From assembly GCF_013004105.1 (NCBI RefSeq), contig NZ_CP053085.1:3286001-3350000 (forward strand): a DNA stretch of 64,000 nucleotides, given 5' to 3'. Positions 45,701 to 60,700 of the stretch are shown one piece after another; the first letter of the stretch is position 1; each line of letters opens with the position of its first letter. Both the position numbers and the translations under genes were made by a program. Origin of the DNA: Gemmatimonas groenlandica (GTDB lineage: Bacteria > Gemmatimonadota > Gemmatimonadetes > Gemmatimonadales > Gemmatimonadaceae). Below the pieces are notes generated by a model that saw only the letters and a list, made by a program, of their open reading frames with translations, did not search any database and was not told the DNA's origin.

Positions 45701-48700
45701 CGGATAGAGTGCGGGCGCTCACCACCGCCGCGCACGACCAGACTGGCGCCATCGTGTCACCCGATGGCCAGCGCGTGGCGTACCTGACCGGCGAATGGCA
45801 TCCGGCACAGCGCGGCGAGATCATGCTGATGAACACCGTCGGCCTACCCGCGCGACGCTTGACGAATACGGATGCCGCCGAGCGCTCACTGGCGTGGAGC
45901 CGAGACGGTTCGCGGCTCGCGTTCGTGCGCAGCCATGCATCGGAGCGACCAGCCGATCTGTGCTGGATGACGGTGAGCGGTCAACGCGAATCCTGCCGGC
46001 GGCTGCCGTCGGACTATATCCCGGCGGCCGTGTTGGCATGGAGCGGCGACGAGATGGTGCTCGTCATTGCACGGCGGCGCCCGCAGCTCTCCAACGTGCT
46101 GATGCTCGTGGACTTTGCGTCGAGCGCGGTCACGCCGCTCGATTCGTCGGGGAGCGACTACACCGCCGATCCTCGCGCGCGCGTCGTGAGCTGTTCGTGC
46201 CTGGTATCCGGATATGCCGAACCGGTCACGGCAATCTTCTCGCCGAACACGCCAACGACGAAGCGCGTGATCTTTCGCGACGGGCGGCCACTGGCACCGG
46301 GCAGTGTTCCGCTGCGCTTTTGGGGGCGCTCGCAGGACTACCTCGATACGCTACGCATCACCGAATCCGGCCCGATGTACGTCGGGCAGGTCGTTACCCT
46401 CACCGTACGCGGGGCTGATGCGGCCGGCCGTCGTCGTGCGGTGCCGGCGCTGCTCACCTGGCGTTCACTCGATACGGCGATCGCTACCATCGATACGACC
46501 GGAACCGCGACGATGCGGCGCGCCGGCGTCGCACGCGTGCTCGTGGATCTCGGCGGATGGCGCGCCGACACCGTGCAGCTCACGGTCCGCGAGCCTTCAC
46601 ACGTCGTGGCGCTACGCGAGACGTGGGGGTCGGAATGGGAACAACGCTGGATGAGAGTCGGCGCGCCCTTGCCGACGGTGGCGGGCACACCGGCGACGCT
46701 CCGCGTGAATGGCGACGAGCATCTCGACAGCGGTCTGGGGAGCCATGCCACTTTCGTCCCGACGAATGGCGCCGGGGCGGAGGCGCGCGTGCGACTGCCC
46801 GTGACGATCGGCCAGTGGCAGTGGCTGAACATTGCGCTCGACCCCATCGCGAGTGACGATGTGGTTCGGCAATGGCCGGCAGGAAACGAGCAATCGGCTC
46901 TGCACTCGCTCGGCGGAGAGCGCATTCAGCGATCCTGCCGCGTCCGTCTTCCTCCCGAAGAAGGCGGACAGTACATCGACCTGCTGGCCCTCGAGGTGGC
47001 CGGACGTGCCGTACCGGTCTCCCGCACGCCGCGCGTGGCCGATGGTGAATGGCACACGTTGGTCCTGCAACTGTTCTCGGATGGTCGCTGCGCGCTCGCG
47101 ATCGACGGGATACTGGTCGCCCGATCGAAGCACGCGGTACAACTCGACCGGCCACTGCGGGTGTGGATCTCCGGTCAGTCGGTGGGGACCACGCTGGAGG
47201 TCGGGAGCGTCATCGCGTGGACCGGCGTACGGTCCGACATTGCGTGGACCCCGGGCAAGGCAGCACGCCCGGCGGGCACGCGATAACGATATGCGCTAGC
47301 GACAGGAATCGCGGCCGGACTACACCGTGGCGGCCGTGGTCGCCGCTGCCTGCGCAGCCATCGCCGCAGCCTGCGCAGCGCTCACGCTCGAGCCCGTGAA
47401 CGCAACGATGCCCAAGCCGAGCCCCTTGAGCTTGTTGTGCCACAGGATCTGTCCAGAGGTCGGTTCGAGGCAGAACACCTCCCCACCGGCGCCGGCGTAC
47501 AGCGCGTCACCTTCCAGAGAGACGGTGACGAAGCTCGAGTTCTTGAGCTTGGTGCGCCACAACTCCTCGCCAGACGACGCCTGAATCGCCACCACGTGCG
47601 AGCCGACGCCGACGTAGATCACGTTCGAAATGCGCGAGCGTGCCATAGGACCCAGTACCTCTGAAAGTGCGGAAGTGATGGCCGGTGCTGCTGAGGTCTC
47701 GCGAATCTAACCCTCGGAGGACTCATCCTCGACCGCATCGGTCGCCTCGACATCGTCGAGCACGGCGCGCGCCTCGTCGACGAACGCCTCCGGCACCAGC
47801 ACCGATACGCCGCGTGCCGTGGCTCCCTGAAAGCCGGGCCCGAAGATTCCCACCGTGTCATTGCTGTCGCGCATCGCGGGAATCTCTGCCGATTCGAGGC
47901 GGGCGATCGCCAGGTCGGCCTCGAAACCCGAGGCGTAGGTGACAAGCACGTGCCAGGCATTCGTCATGGTGCTGCTCCATTGGAGAGTCGCGCGCGGGAA
48001 GGCGGGTTCACTGACCCATCGTACTCGCGTCGCCGGGCGTGCGTTCCGCCGTGGCGTCGCCGCGCCGCATCTTGCACCATGCAGCGCACCGATCAGCTTA
48101 CGGCAGCGATCGTCAGGAGCCAAGTGCGTTGCGATCGATCGCTTCCCGCCCCCGTCGCCTTACCGTACCCATGCGATTCGCGCTCACTGCGGCCGTGCTG
48201 CTGCTTACTCCGCTGTCGGCCAACGCCCAGCGGCCGCTGCTCCCGATCGAGCATGTCAACTCGGCCGAATTCGGCTGGCTGCAAAAGCCAGTGCTGGCCA
48301 GTCGCGTGCTCGATGACTTTGCGCAGCCAGCCACGTGGAAGTTCAGCGGTACGGGGACACTGTCGTTCCCGCAGCAGCTGGCGCTCGGCGACATGCGGTC
48401 GCTCCGCGTGGAGCTGCAGATGTTCCGCAACGCGCCGGCCCCGAACCGCGCACGGCTCTCGAGCGTCAATCTGCAGCGCGCGTTCCCCAACGAAGACTGG
48501 AGCGGCTACAACCGTCTTTCGCTCTGGGTGCGCCCCGACTTCGCCGGCATTCCCGTGCTGCCCCTGCAACTTGTGCTGCACAATGACGGCGCGGTAAAAG
48601 TGCCTGATCGCTACGACCGCGAAGGCACGCATTTCATCACCTTCGCCCGCAACGGCTGGCAACAGGTGGTGTGGGAGATCGAACCACTCGCGCGCGATCG

Positions 48701-51700
48701 TGTCACGCGGCTCGAGATCGGCTATTTCGTGAACCGTATGCTCGCAGGCGCCGACGATCACGTCGCCTTCGAGATCGGCAGGCTCGAACTGCAGAAAGTC
48801 GACCCCGATGTCCACACCGGCTGGGTCACCGGCGCGAACAAGATCGCCTTCAGTCACAGCGGCTATCAGTCCGGCAGCTCCAAGTCCGCGATTGCCAGCG
48901 CGCTGCCGGCACAGTCCTTCGAGCTGGTGAGCGTGCAGGACATCGCGTTCGGCGAAACCGTACTTCGCAAACCGATCGCCACGGTGCAAACGCGCAACGG
49001 CACCTTTCAACAGATGGATTTCTCGGAGATCCAGACGCCGGGCAGTTACGTGCTGCGCGCCGGTGGCATCACAAGCAAGCCGTTCGCCATCGGCAACGAA
49101 GTCTGGAAGTCGTCGATCTGGAAGACGCTCAATTTCTTCTACGGCAACCGGTGCGGTGATGACATTCCCGGTGTGCATGGCATCGATCATCTCGACTGGT
49201 TCGCCACGCACGACAGCACCCGCATCACGATGAGCGGCGGCTGGCATGATGCCGGCGACCTGTCGCAGGGATTGATCAACACCGGCGAGGCGACGTACGC
49301 GATGTTCGCGCTCGCCGACAAACTTGCCGCGCGCGGCGACGACCCGGCACTCACTGCACGCCTCGTGGAAGAGGCGAAGTGGGGACTCGACTGGGTGCTG
49401 CGCGTGCGCTTTCCGGGCGGCTATCGCATCGGCTTCGGTCCGCACAACTACTGGTCGAACAACATCGCAGGCGATGCGGATGATCGCGTTGTGGCGGCGA
49501 AGAACAATCCCAATGTGAACTACATCGCGTCGGCCGCGGCAGCCATCGGATACCGCATGCTGAAGGATCGCGAGCCGGCGTTGGCCGCGCGCGCACTGCG
49601 TGTGGCGCGAGAGGACTGGGCGTTTGCGATCGTTGGCATCGAGGGACCAAGCACCTGGCACACACCGGCCTTTGCCGCCTCGCGTATGGAACTCGCCGGG
49701 GTCGGTATCACGGCGTCGCTCGAGCTCTTCGCGGCCACCGGCGAGGCGCGTTACCGCGACAAGGCGGTTGAGCTGGCGCGTGTGGTGATGGCGTCGCAGC
49801 AAGTCGCGCGTGTGGGTTCGGTGTTTCCCCTCTCCGGGTTCTTCTACACTGGACCCGACCGCGACACCATCTTTCACCAGTTCCACAAGGCGTCCGATCA
49901 GGCGCCAATCGTGGCGCTGTCGCAGTTGGTGCACGCACTGCCCGACCATCCCGAGTGGATGCAGTGGTACGCCACGATCGCGCGATACGCCGAGTACCAG
50001 AAGCGTGGAGCGACCACGACGGCGCCGTATCATGTGTTGCCGGCGTACGTGTACCGACTCGCCGATAGCGTTCAGGTTCCCGACTCAGGCGGTCGCTATC
50101 TGGAGAAGCAGGATCAGTACGCCGCGCAGGTGCGCGCCGGCTTGCCGATGGGCGACGGATGGTTCCTGCGCGCCTTCCCGGTGTGGTTTCAGCGTCGCGG
50201 CAACTACGGCGTGCTGCTGTCGCAGTCGAAGGCACTGTCCACCGCCTCGCGGCTGCGCGGCGACAGTGCGGGGCTCGACCTGGCGCAGCAACAGGCGCAG
50301 TGGGTCGTCGGTCGCAATCCCTTCGTGCAGAGCACGATGTATGGCGAAGGCTACGACTGGGCGCAGCAGTACAGCGTGTCGTCGGCCGACTTCGTGGGGT
50401 CACTGCCGGTAGGGATGCAGAGTCGCGGCACGACCGACCTGCCCTACTGGCCTTCGCAGAACACGTACGTGTACAAGGAAGTGTGGGTGCACTCCAGCAG
50501 CCGCTGGCTGTGGCTTATGGAGGACCTGCTGCCCGTCGCGGCCGCGCGCAACGCGACGTCGCTTACGGCATTGACGTTCAACAGCACCACGTCTGCCGAC
50601 GGCACGATCACCATGAAGCTGATCGTGACCGGCACCGGCGTGCACCGCTACGAGTTGCGGACCGACAATCTGCGCGGAACGACGGTCGCGCAGACCGTGA
50701 CGTTGCGGAACGGTGTGCCAACCACGCTCGTGTGGACGGCGAAGCGAGTGCGGGCCGACACGCCGTACACCGCCGTCGTGATCGAAGACGGCAACGTCAC
50801 ACGCACGCGCGAACTGTTCGCGCAGTAGATCAGCGCGTTTTCTTCGGTGCCTTTTTCGCCGCCTTTTTCGCTGACTTCTTCGCAGGCTTTGGCTTGGGCG
50901 CGGGCAGCTCGGCCGCTGTGACCCGCATCAGCTCGACGATCAACCCCTGATCCTCGAGCTGTTCCGTGATTAACAGTTGCGGCTTGGCGCCCGGGTACGG
51001 CGGTGCCTCCGTGACTGTGCCCAGGAGCGCGCGACCGGCCTCGGTCGGCTTCACGAACAGCTGATTGTCGCACACCAACGCCACGACCTTCTCGTCGATG
51101 TAGAGCGCGTACTCGCCGAACATCTTCTTGAACGTCACGTTGCCGGCGCCGTGCATCTGGTCGCGCACGTACTCCACGAAACTGAGATCGGACGCCATCG
51201 ATTGCTCCGCAAGAAAGCCTGAGAAACATCGCAGCCCCCACTCCTCTGCTGGAACGGGGGCTGCGTATTCCGTACTCCGTACTCCGTACTCCGTCTTACA
51301 TCGCCAGCGTCTGCAGATCCTGCAGCGCCTTCTTCAGCAGGTCCGTCTTTTTCGGGTCGCAGCCACGGCTGGCTTCGACATCCGTCACAAGCTTGGTCAG
51401 CGTTGCGTTGCGCGCCGCACCCGACGACTTCTCGGCGCTCGAGATCGACGAGCGAATCTCAGAGATTTTCGCCGGCGCCACACAACCCTTCCGCTCCAGC
51501 TGATCCGTGTACGCCTTCGCCAGCGCAAAGCTGGGCGGCCATGAGATCTTCGGCTGACCCTGCGCGTTCAGGTAATCCCACTTCACCGTGTTCGCCGCGT
51601 CGATTTCGTTCTGCGAGATGAACTCGCTGGGCACGAGTTCGGCCACGTCGAGGCCACGCGCGATTTCCGAGCTCACGATCGCGCCGTTGTACCAGTACAC

Positions 51701-54700
51701 CGACCACGAACCGCCCATCGCCATACGGGTGGAATCCACCGGGCCGCGATCGAACGAGGCGATTTCCTTCGGCTTCGACGGGTCCGTCCAGTCGAACACC
51801 GAGATGCCGCCCTGGTACCACGACTGCACCATCACGTCGCGGCCCGGAATCGGAATCAGCGAGCCGTTGTGCGCCACGCAGTTTTCGTTCGACGACTGCA
51901 CGGTCGGAATCTTGTAGTAGCTCTTGAACACGAGCTTCTTGTTCACGATCGAGAAGATCGCGTTGGCGCCCCACTCCGGCTTGTCGCCGGCGCGGCACTT
52001 GGGCGACGAACCACCGCCCCACTCGTCGGAGAACAGCATCTGCGTGCCGTCGTTGTTGAACGTCGCCGAATGCCAGTAGGCGAAGTTCGAGTCGGCCGCG
52101 GCGTCGAGACGCACGGGGGCCGTCGGGTTGCTGATGTCGAGCAGCAGGCCGTGACCTTCACAGGCGCCGCCAGCCAAGCCGAGCGCCGGATACACCGTGA
52201 TGTCGTGACACTGCGAACGCTCGCCACCGCGACCGCCGCCGCCCGCCGCACCGGCGAACATGCGCGTCACCGCGCCCTGCGCCATGCCGCGCACCGCCGT
52301 GCTATCCGCCGCATTGACGGTCGTGCCGCCACGCGCCTTCATCACGCTGTCGAGCATCGGGCGGATCACCTGCGGAGGCACCACCATCTCGGCGCCCGAC
52401 TGCGGATTCTTCGCGATGAACGCACCCGCGGCCTTGGCCGTGGCGAGCGTCTTCGCCGCCGCTTCCTTGTCGGCGTCGGACAGTCCGTGACCCGGGGCAG
52501 CGCCCAGTCCCGCGAAGATGTTGGCGCGACCGACGACCGCGGCCGAGGCCGGGTTGGCGAGTGGCACCTTGATGATCTCGATGCGCAAGCGCGACGAGTT
52601 CGCATCGGCCGACGCCACGTCGGCGCAGCCCTCGAGTTCGCCCGCCGAGCGAATGCCCGACGAACCGGAGACGTAGATGTAGACGTTGTCCTTGTCCTTC
52701 GGATCCTCGAGCACCGTGTGCGTGTGCGAGCCACGGCACGTCTGCACGTTCGCGATCAGCTTCGGGTTGCGGATGTCGCTGATGTCGAACACGCGCACGC
52801 CACGCATGCGCTCCTTGCTGACGGGATCAGGCACGCCACCCGGCTTGCAGTCCACGCGGCCATTGTTCGCTTCGGCCGACATGAACATCAGGTTCTTGTA
52901 CACCGAGATGTCGTTCTGCGAGGCTGGGCAGGTGTAGGCCACCACGAGCGTCGGCTTGGCCGGGTTCGAAATGTCCCAGATCACCGGACCGTTGTAGTTA
53001 CCCTGAATCGCGTACTTGCCGGTGAAGGCGAGGTCGGAATTCGTGATGCCGAGGAAGCCCGGCGGGGAGACCGCCTTCGCCACGACCTTCATGTTCGAGA
53101 TCGCTTCGCCGGCGTCAAACAGACCGGCCTTGAGGCCGACGCGCGGATCGTTCATCGGCGTCGGTGCGGTCTTGGGCTTCGACGGCGCGCACGCCGCGAG
53201 ACCCAGCAGCGCCACGGCCGCGTAACCGGTGACAACACTCGCCCCGCGACGACGCGGAAGTGCTTCTGACATGTCTGTTCCTGTGTTCGAAAGGTGGTGG
53301 TAGTGCTACACGTACATCTGCTGCGGCAAACTTACGCCGGTGGGGCGAATCCCATCTCCAACATCATCGTGAACATGCGCTTGATCTCGGTGCTCTGATC
53401 GACCTCGACATCGTTCGCGAACTTGAACACGGTTTCGTCCTGCCCCGCACCCTGCGCCGCGAACAACGTCTTGACCATCGAGACGGCGCCACGGTGGTGC
53501 TGAATCATGTAGGTCAGAAACAACCGGTCGAACTCGGTACCGCGCGCCGCGTTGAGTTCCTTGAGCTGCGCATCGGTGAGCATGCCCGGCATCGACATCT
53601 GGCCCATGGCCATACCGCCCATGGCCGACATGTCGTGGCCAGCCATGGCCGCCATGTCATGCCCCATGCCGGCCATCGTCACGTTGCCGAGTGAATCGAC
53701 CATGGGCACCGTCTGACGGCGGTCCTTGAGCCACGTCTGCATGATCGTGATCTCATCGGTCTGCGCATTGATGATGCGCGCCGTGAGCCGCTGCACCGAC
53801 GCGCTCGCGCCGTGCGACGGCGCCCAGCGGGAGATCGTGATCGCCTGCGCGTGGTGGTGGATCATCCCGCTCATGAAGTCCACATCGGCCTTCACCCAGG
53901 GATAGCGCAGACTGTCGGCGCGCGCGCGGACGACCGCGCCGGCGTCACCCATCTGAAAGGCGGGACCGGCCGACGAGGCCGACCGCGAAGTCGCGCAGGC
54001 CGTCATGACCACCAGCCCGGCGCTCAAAGCAGCCAGACGGATCGGACGGCGGTAGGAATTGGGCATCGGTTTGGTCACGTGATGGGACACCGGCCGCATA
54101 CAGAAAGGTTGGAATCTGTAAGGGTATAGGAGGGACGGCTGCGCAGCAATCGACCGGCACCAATGGTAGGCCACAAGGTCGACAACCGCTGATGGCCGCC
54201 TCGCAGGCCCCCGTACTGCTTACACCATAAAAGTGCCTTTCGGCACGTCCAGATGACGGATTACCGTGTCCGAACGCGCACCCGCATCACAGCCGACGCG
54301 AGGCACAGGGTCGCCACCCCCGTGAGCCACAGTGCGATGTCGGGCGCGACGGCAGGCAGTTCCGACCACCTGACCCCGAAGAGCCGCGGCGGTACGATCA
54401 CCATCGCCGCACCCGCGACCACGTCCAACGCCGCCAATAGTCGGGCTCGGCTTCGGGAGGGGCGCTCGGGAGCACGACGTAAGCGCCACAGGCCGCGAAT
54501 GGATCACGAGAAGGCCCAACAGGATGACCGTCAACGCCAGCCAGCGCGTCCGATGCTGGGAGGTCGGTGGCGGCAGCGGGGTACCCACGAGGTAGGCAGC
54601 GATGTCGTCTGCCAACCGATGGCTGGTCGGCGCGAGCGGGATTGGGAGTCCCGTCGACGCATTCGTGAGTACGACGACGCCCCACTTTGAATCGGGCAGC

Positions 54701-57700
54701 ATCACCATCTTGCCGCGGAAGTTCGGCGTAATGCCGCCGTGATGGACGGCGCGGACTCCACCGATCTGTCCGTCGCGCCACCCGAAGGCATACGAGAAGC
54801 CTTCGGACGGGGCGCCGCCGGTATGCATCGCCGCCACCGACGCCGCGCTCACCACCCGCGTGCCGTCGTACACGCCCTCCTCGAGTTGCGCGATCAGGAA
54901 CTGCGCCATGTCCTGCGCGCTGCTGATCAGCGCCGCCGTAGGCAGGCGATCGTGCTCGAAGGGGAGGGTGGTCTCGCGCGGATAGCCGAGCACATACACG
55001 TGTCCCTGCGCCATGCCCTGCGCAATGGCGCGCGTCCGATCGGTGTGACTGTGACTCATCTGCAGCGCCTCGAAGATCCGTCGCTCGACATAGTGCGCGT
55101 ACGTCTCTCCAGTCACCGCCTCTATCACGGCGCTGAGCACGAGATAGTTCGGGCTCGCGTACTCGTGTGCCACACCCGGCGCCCGCGCTAACGAGGTCCG
55201 GGCCAACGCGCGAACGTGATCAGTCAGGCTGCGCGACTCGCCCGAAGCCCGCGTCGCACGCGTAGGAATGCCGCTCGTATGCAAGAGCAGGTGGCGCACC
55301 GTGATCTGCCCGCTGGCCGTACTGTCGGCTACGCGAAACCACGGCAGATAGCGCTGTACCGGCGCATCCAGCTCCACGCGCCCGCTGTCCACCAACTGCA
55401 TGATCGCGAGCGCCGTGAACGCCTTGCTCATCGATCCGAGCGTGAAGATGGTGTTCGGCGACACCGGGCGACCGTAGCCATCCGTGCCAAACCCGCGAAC
55501 ATGCACCACGTGCCCATCATGCACGATCGCCACCGACGCGCCGGGCAATCGGTCGGCTCGCATGACCTGCGTCACGAACGAGTCAATCGCAGCAAAATCC
55601 GGAGTGGACTGCGCGTCGAGCGGGTGATTCGACAGCATCAGCGCACTCACGAGGACGGCCACGGGATAGCGGGTCATCCGCTCCCGTACGGCGATACCGG
55701 TGTCCGGGTTCCGGTTGGTCGGCCGCGGGCCATCCGTTGGGACAACAACGGAAACGGACTGTTCCTGACTGACACGGATACGAACCGGTAGGAACCGATA
55801 TCAACAGATCAAACAGCAAAGACATTCTTGATAATGCCGACGCCGGTCGCGCAGTCGGGGCAGATCCATGGCGTCCGTTCGTATCGGTTCGTATCCGTGT
55901 CAGGCAGGAACCGTTTGTTTCCATTCCGATCCGTCACCACGACAACACGGACCTATCCGTCGCGCAACGCCAGCGACCGCGATCCCGTCACCGTGACCAA
56001 GGCCATGCGGCGCAGATGCACCGAATCCGCCGCCGCCACGTAGGCCGACGTCTGCGCCGTCGACACGAGCGCCCGCGTGAGTTGGGCCAGCCCGCCGCAG
56101 ACGTAGCGGTTGCACAGATTCGACCGCAGCGCCCGCGGCAGATTGCACCCGGCCGTCGTGTGAAACACACACGAGCCCCGGTAATGACGGGTCGGCAGGT
56201 GCGAGGCATATCGTTCTTCCAGCGACTCGGGCGTCACCGTTTCGCCGTCGTCCGTGAGCTGGGCCCGTACCCGCATGATGCTGTCAGCGTGCAGAAAGCC
56301 ATGCGTCCCGCCCGCCGTGCAGCACTCGCCGCGGCAGGTCCCGCAGCTCGCGCCGATGATATCGGGCATCGCCGGGATCGACTCCGGCAGCGCCCAGCCG
56401 GCGTCTTCGCGCGCCTGCGTCGCTTCCGCACTCATCGGCGCACTGTTGTCCCGCACCGCCTCGCCGAATGCCTCGGCGATCGTGCCGCGCAGCTTCTCCA
56501 GAAACGCGTCGTGCGACTCCTCGGGGAGTTCGGTCGTGTTACGCGAGTTCGCCGGCAGCAGGATCACCGGCAGCTCCGGCAAGCCGTATTCCGCGCGGTC
56601 GGCGAGGGCGAGCTGTTCGGCCTGCGTGGTGAGACGAGCATTCCGGGCCCGCTGGGCCGCGATCGGACTTTCGCGCGAAGACATCTCGCAAACTACCCGG
56701 CACGGATCGAGCGCCGATATGGTTGATTCTGCCATATGTCGAAATCCCGCTGGACCATCCCCGTCGGCGCCATCCTCGTTCACCTGGGCATCGGCTCAGT
56801 GTACGCCTGGAGCACGCTCAACCGCCCGATCATTGCCGCGCTTCCCCCGCAGCCGTGGTGGGGGAGCCCGCCGTATACCACGTTCACCGCCGCGCTCGTG
56901 CTGCTCGGCCTGAGCGCGGCCACGATGGGACCGTGGGTCGAGCGGCGTGGCGCGCGGGTCGCGGCGAAAACGTCGGCCCTGTTCTTCGCGGGTGGGCTCG
57001 CGCTTGGCGGCCTTGGCCTGCTCTGGCAGCAGCCGCTGCTGCTTTTTCTCGGGCTCGGCATCCTCTGCGGGATCGGCTGCGGGATCGGATACATCGCGCC
57101 GGTGAGCACGCTGGTGAAGTGGTTCCCGGAGCGCCGCGGTATGGCCACCGGTTTCGCCATCATGGGTTTCGGCGGCGGCGCGTTTCTCGGGGGTTATGCG
57201 AATGCCTTTCTGATCGAACAGATGGGCGTGGCGCGTGCCCTGTTCGTGTTGAGCGGCGTGTACTTCGCTCTGATGTCGGCGGGCGCGCAGCTGCTGAGGC
57301 CCGCGCCCGAAGCGCCCGGGGGCCTCGCCACGCCGGCAACCACCGGGCTCACGCGAGGCGAGGCAATCCGTACCCCGCAGTTCCTGCTCCTCTGGGGCAT
57401 TCTCTGTGTGAACGTCACGGCCGGCATCGGAATTCTTGCCCAGGCGTCGCCCATGATGCAGGACCTCTTCGGCCGCACGCCCAAGCAGGCCGCGGCCGTG
57501 GTGGCGGTCATCAGCCTATTCAACGCCGGTGGACGTCTGCTCTGGTCGAGTGCGTCGGATCTGATGGGCCGCCGCACCACGTATCTCCTCTTCTTCGTGG
57601 TGCAGTTCGCGCTGTTTCTGGCCATTCCGCGCTTTGCCCAGGCGGGCGCGTGGTGGCCCTTCTTGGCCTGCCTGCTCACCGTGTTCACGATGTACGGCGG

Positions 57701-60700
57701 TGGATTCGCCACCATGCCGGCGTTTCTGGCCGACCTGTTCGGTGCGCGGAACGTGGGCGCGATTCACGGCGCCGTGCTCACCGCGTGGAGTGTGGCCGCG
57801 GTGATGGGACCGGTGATCATCACACAGTTGTCGGAGCGCGCCCGTGCGGCGCTGGCCCCGGGCGCCCCGCGTGTGCACATCTACGATCAGCCGCTGATGC
57901 TACTGGCCGGCTTGTTGGCCGTGGGACTGGTGCTCACGTTGGCGGTGAAACCGCTGCCCAGCACAACGAAATAACGGCCGTCCTCGCGATTGCGAAGGGG
58001 GGAGATCGGTCGCAGGTTAAGCCCCGATGCGAACCCCCAAACGACTCGCCACACTCGCGCTGCTCTCGCTCGGCGCCGCCGGCCTTGCCGCCGGCACCGC
58101 CTGCACCCCCGCCGCCGATAAGGCCGGGACGTCCGCGACCACGGCCGGATTCGCGCCGTTCGTGGACCGCTATCTCGACGGCTTCGCGCGCCGTCATCCC
58201 TCGATCGCGGCCGGCAACGGCTTGCACGATCACGACGATCTGCTCGACGACTTTTCCGCGCAGGCGATCGCCGCCGAAATCGCCGCGCTGAAGACGGCAG
58301 CGGCAGAGCTCGCGGCCTTCAGCGACTCGTCGCTCACGCCGGACGAGCGCGTAGACAAGCGCATTCTCGCCGGTGTGATCGACGGCTGGCTGCTCGAACA
58401 GGAAACGCTGGCAAATTGGAAGCGCAATCCGATGACGTACGCCAGTGCGTTGTCCGACGGCGTGCACAATCTGATGACGATGGAGAACGACGCGGCACCG
58501 GTGCGCATGCGTCGCATCATCGCCAAACTCGCCGGTGTACCCGCGTTTCTTCAGGCCGCGCGCACGAACATCGTCAATCCCCCCCGGATCTTCGCCGAAC
58601 GCGGACTGGGCATGATGCGCGGCGCGTCCACGATGCTCACCGTCGACCTGCCCGTCGCCTTCGCGGCCGAGAAGGGCACACCGCTCATGGATTCGCTGTT
58701 GAGCGCCGCGGCCGTTGCCGCGCGAGAGATCGACGCGTACACCACCGACTTCGAGAAGACGGTGCTCCCCACCGCGAACGGCGAGTGGAAGATCGGCGGC
58801 GACGCCGTGGCGCGACGCTATCGCTCGGAAGAACTGATCGACGTGCCGCTGGCCGACCTCGCAGCGCTGGGTGAGCGTGAACTCAAGCTCGCGCAGGATC
58901 GATTCCGCGCCGCCGCACTGCGATTGGCGCCCGGTGCCGATCCGCAGGCCACGTGGCTCACGATTCGCCGCAATCATCCGAAGCGCGGCGAGGTGGTAGC
59001 GGCCGCGCAGGCCGTCGTCGATTCACTTACACGCTTCATCGCGACCAAGAATCTGGCCGTGGTGCCTGAGGGCGAGCACGTCGTGGTCAAACCGGCGCAA
59101 CCGTTCTCGCTGGGCTTCGCCTCGATGCACGCGTCACCGCCGCTCGAGAAAACGCCGGTGCAGAGCGTCTTTTACATCACGGACGCCGACTCGGCCGATG
59201 CCCCCGCGCAGCAGGAAGCGTGGCTCGAACGCTTCAACTTTGCGTCACTCGCCATCACGTCGGCGCATGAAGCGATGCCGGGGCATTGGTTGCACTCGGT
59301 GCACATGCGGCAAACGCCGGGCAAGATCCGGCGCATCTGGATCGGACTGAATCCGTTTCCGCAGCCATCGTCAGGTCAGGACGGCTGGGCGCACTACTCG
59401 GAAGAACTGGTGGTCGAGCAAGGCTTCATGAACGGCGACCCGCGCTACGAGTTGGCCCAGCTCAGCGATGCCCTCACGCGCATCTGTCGACTGTTGTCGG
59501 GTATCCGCCTGCACACCGGCGAATGGACGCTCGAACAGGCGCAGGCCTGCTTTGAGCAACAGGCGTACGTGGCCGCTCCCGCCGCCAAGCGCGAAGCGCA
59601 GCGCGGCACCTACGACCCGACCTACGGCGGCTATTTCCTGGGCAAGCGCGGCATGCTCACGTTGCGGCGCGACGTGAAGGCGGCGCAGGGCGACCAATTC
59701 AACCTTCGCGATTTTCACGAACGCGTCATGAAGAACGGCATCGCGCCGATCTGGGCGCACCGGCAGCTCTTGATGCCGGGTGACACCTCACGGGTAATTC
59801 AGTGACCGCCAGTAACGACATCGTTCGTGTTGGAGTCCTTGGCGCCGGTGCCTGGGCACAGTTCGCGCACCTGCCTGGTTGGAAGCGCGATCCGCGCTGC
59901 ACCATTGTCGCGATCGCCGATCCGATCGTCGAGCGCGCCCGCGAGTTCGCGGCGCAGTTCGAAATTCCGAACGTGTATGCCACGCATGAAGAGCTGATTG
60001 CGCGTACCGATATCGATGTGGTCGACGTGTGCACGCCCAGCGCGACGCACTTCTCGCTGAGTTGCGCGGCGCTCGAAGCCGGCAAGCATGTGCTGTGCGA
60101 GAAGCCAGTGGCCTATGATTTCACCGAGACGCGACGGGCGGCGGCGTTGGCCGCCAGCAAAGGTCTGAAGACCAAGCTCGGATTCACCTTTCGCTACTCG
60201 CCGGCGATGCGCTACATGAAAGCGCTGATCGACGAGGGCTATATCGGCACGCCGTTCATCTTCAACGGCTACGAACAGAATTCGCAGTGGCTCGATCCAC
60301 AAACGCCGCTGCGTCAGGTCGACCATGAGGCCGACCAGACCGAGATTCACGTGTCGTCGCTGGAAGGGTACGGCGCGCCGATCATGGACATCGGCCATCT
60401 CTTCATGGGCAGTCGCTTCAAGTCGGTCGTCGGCACGATGAAGAACTTCATCCCCGAGCGCATGGTGCGTGCGACCGGCACGATGATGCGCATGAATATC
60501 GACGATGGCGACATATTTATCGGCGAGTTCGACAACGGCGGCATTGGCTCCATTCAAACCAGCTTCGTAACCGTGGGGAATTATCCCGGCATCGAAGCGC
60601 GCGTGTACGGCAGCAAAGGCGCACTGATCTGCCGTCTGGTGGAAGAGAACGGCATCTGTGAAACGCTGAAAGGGGCGACGGCCGACTCGGTCGAGTTCAA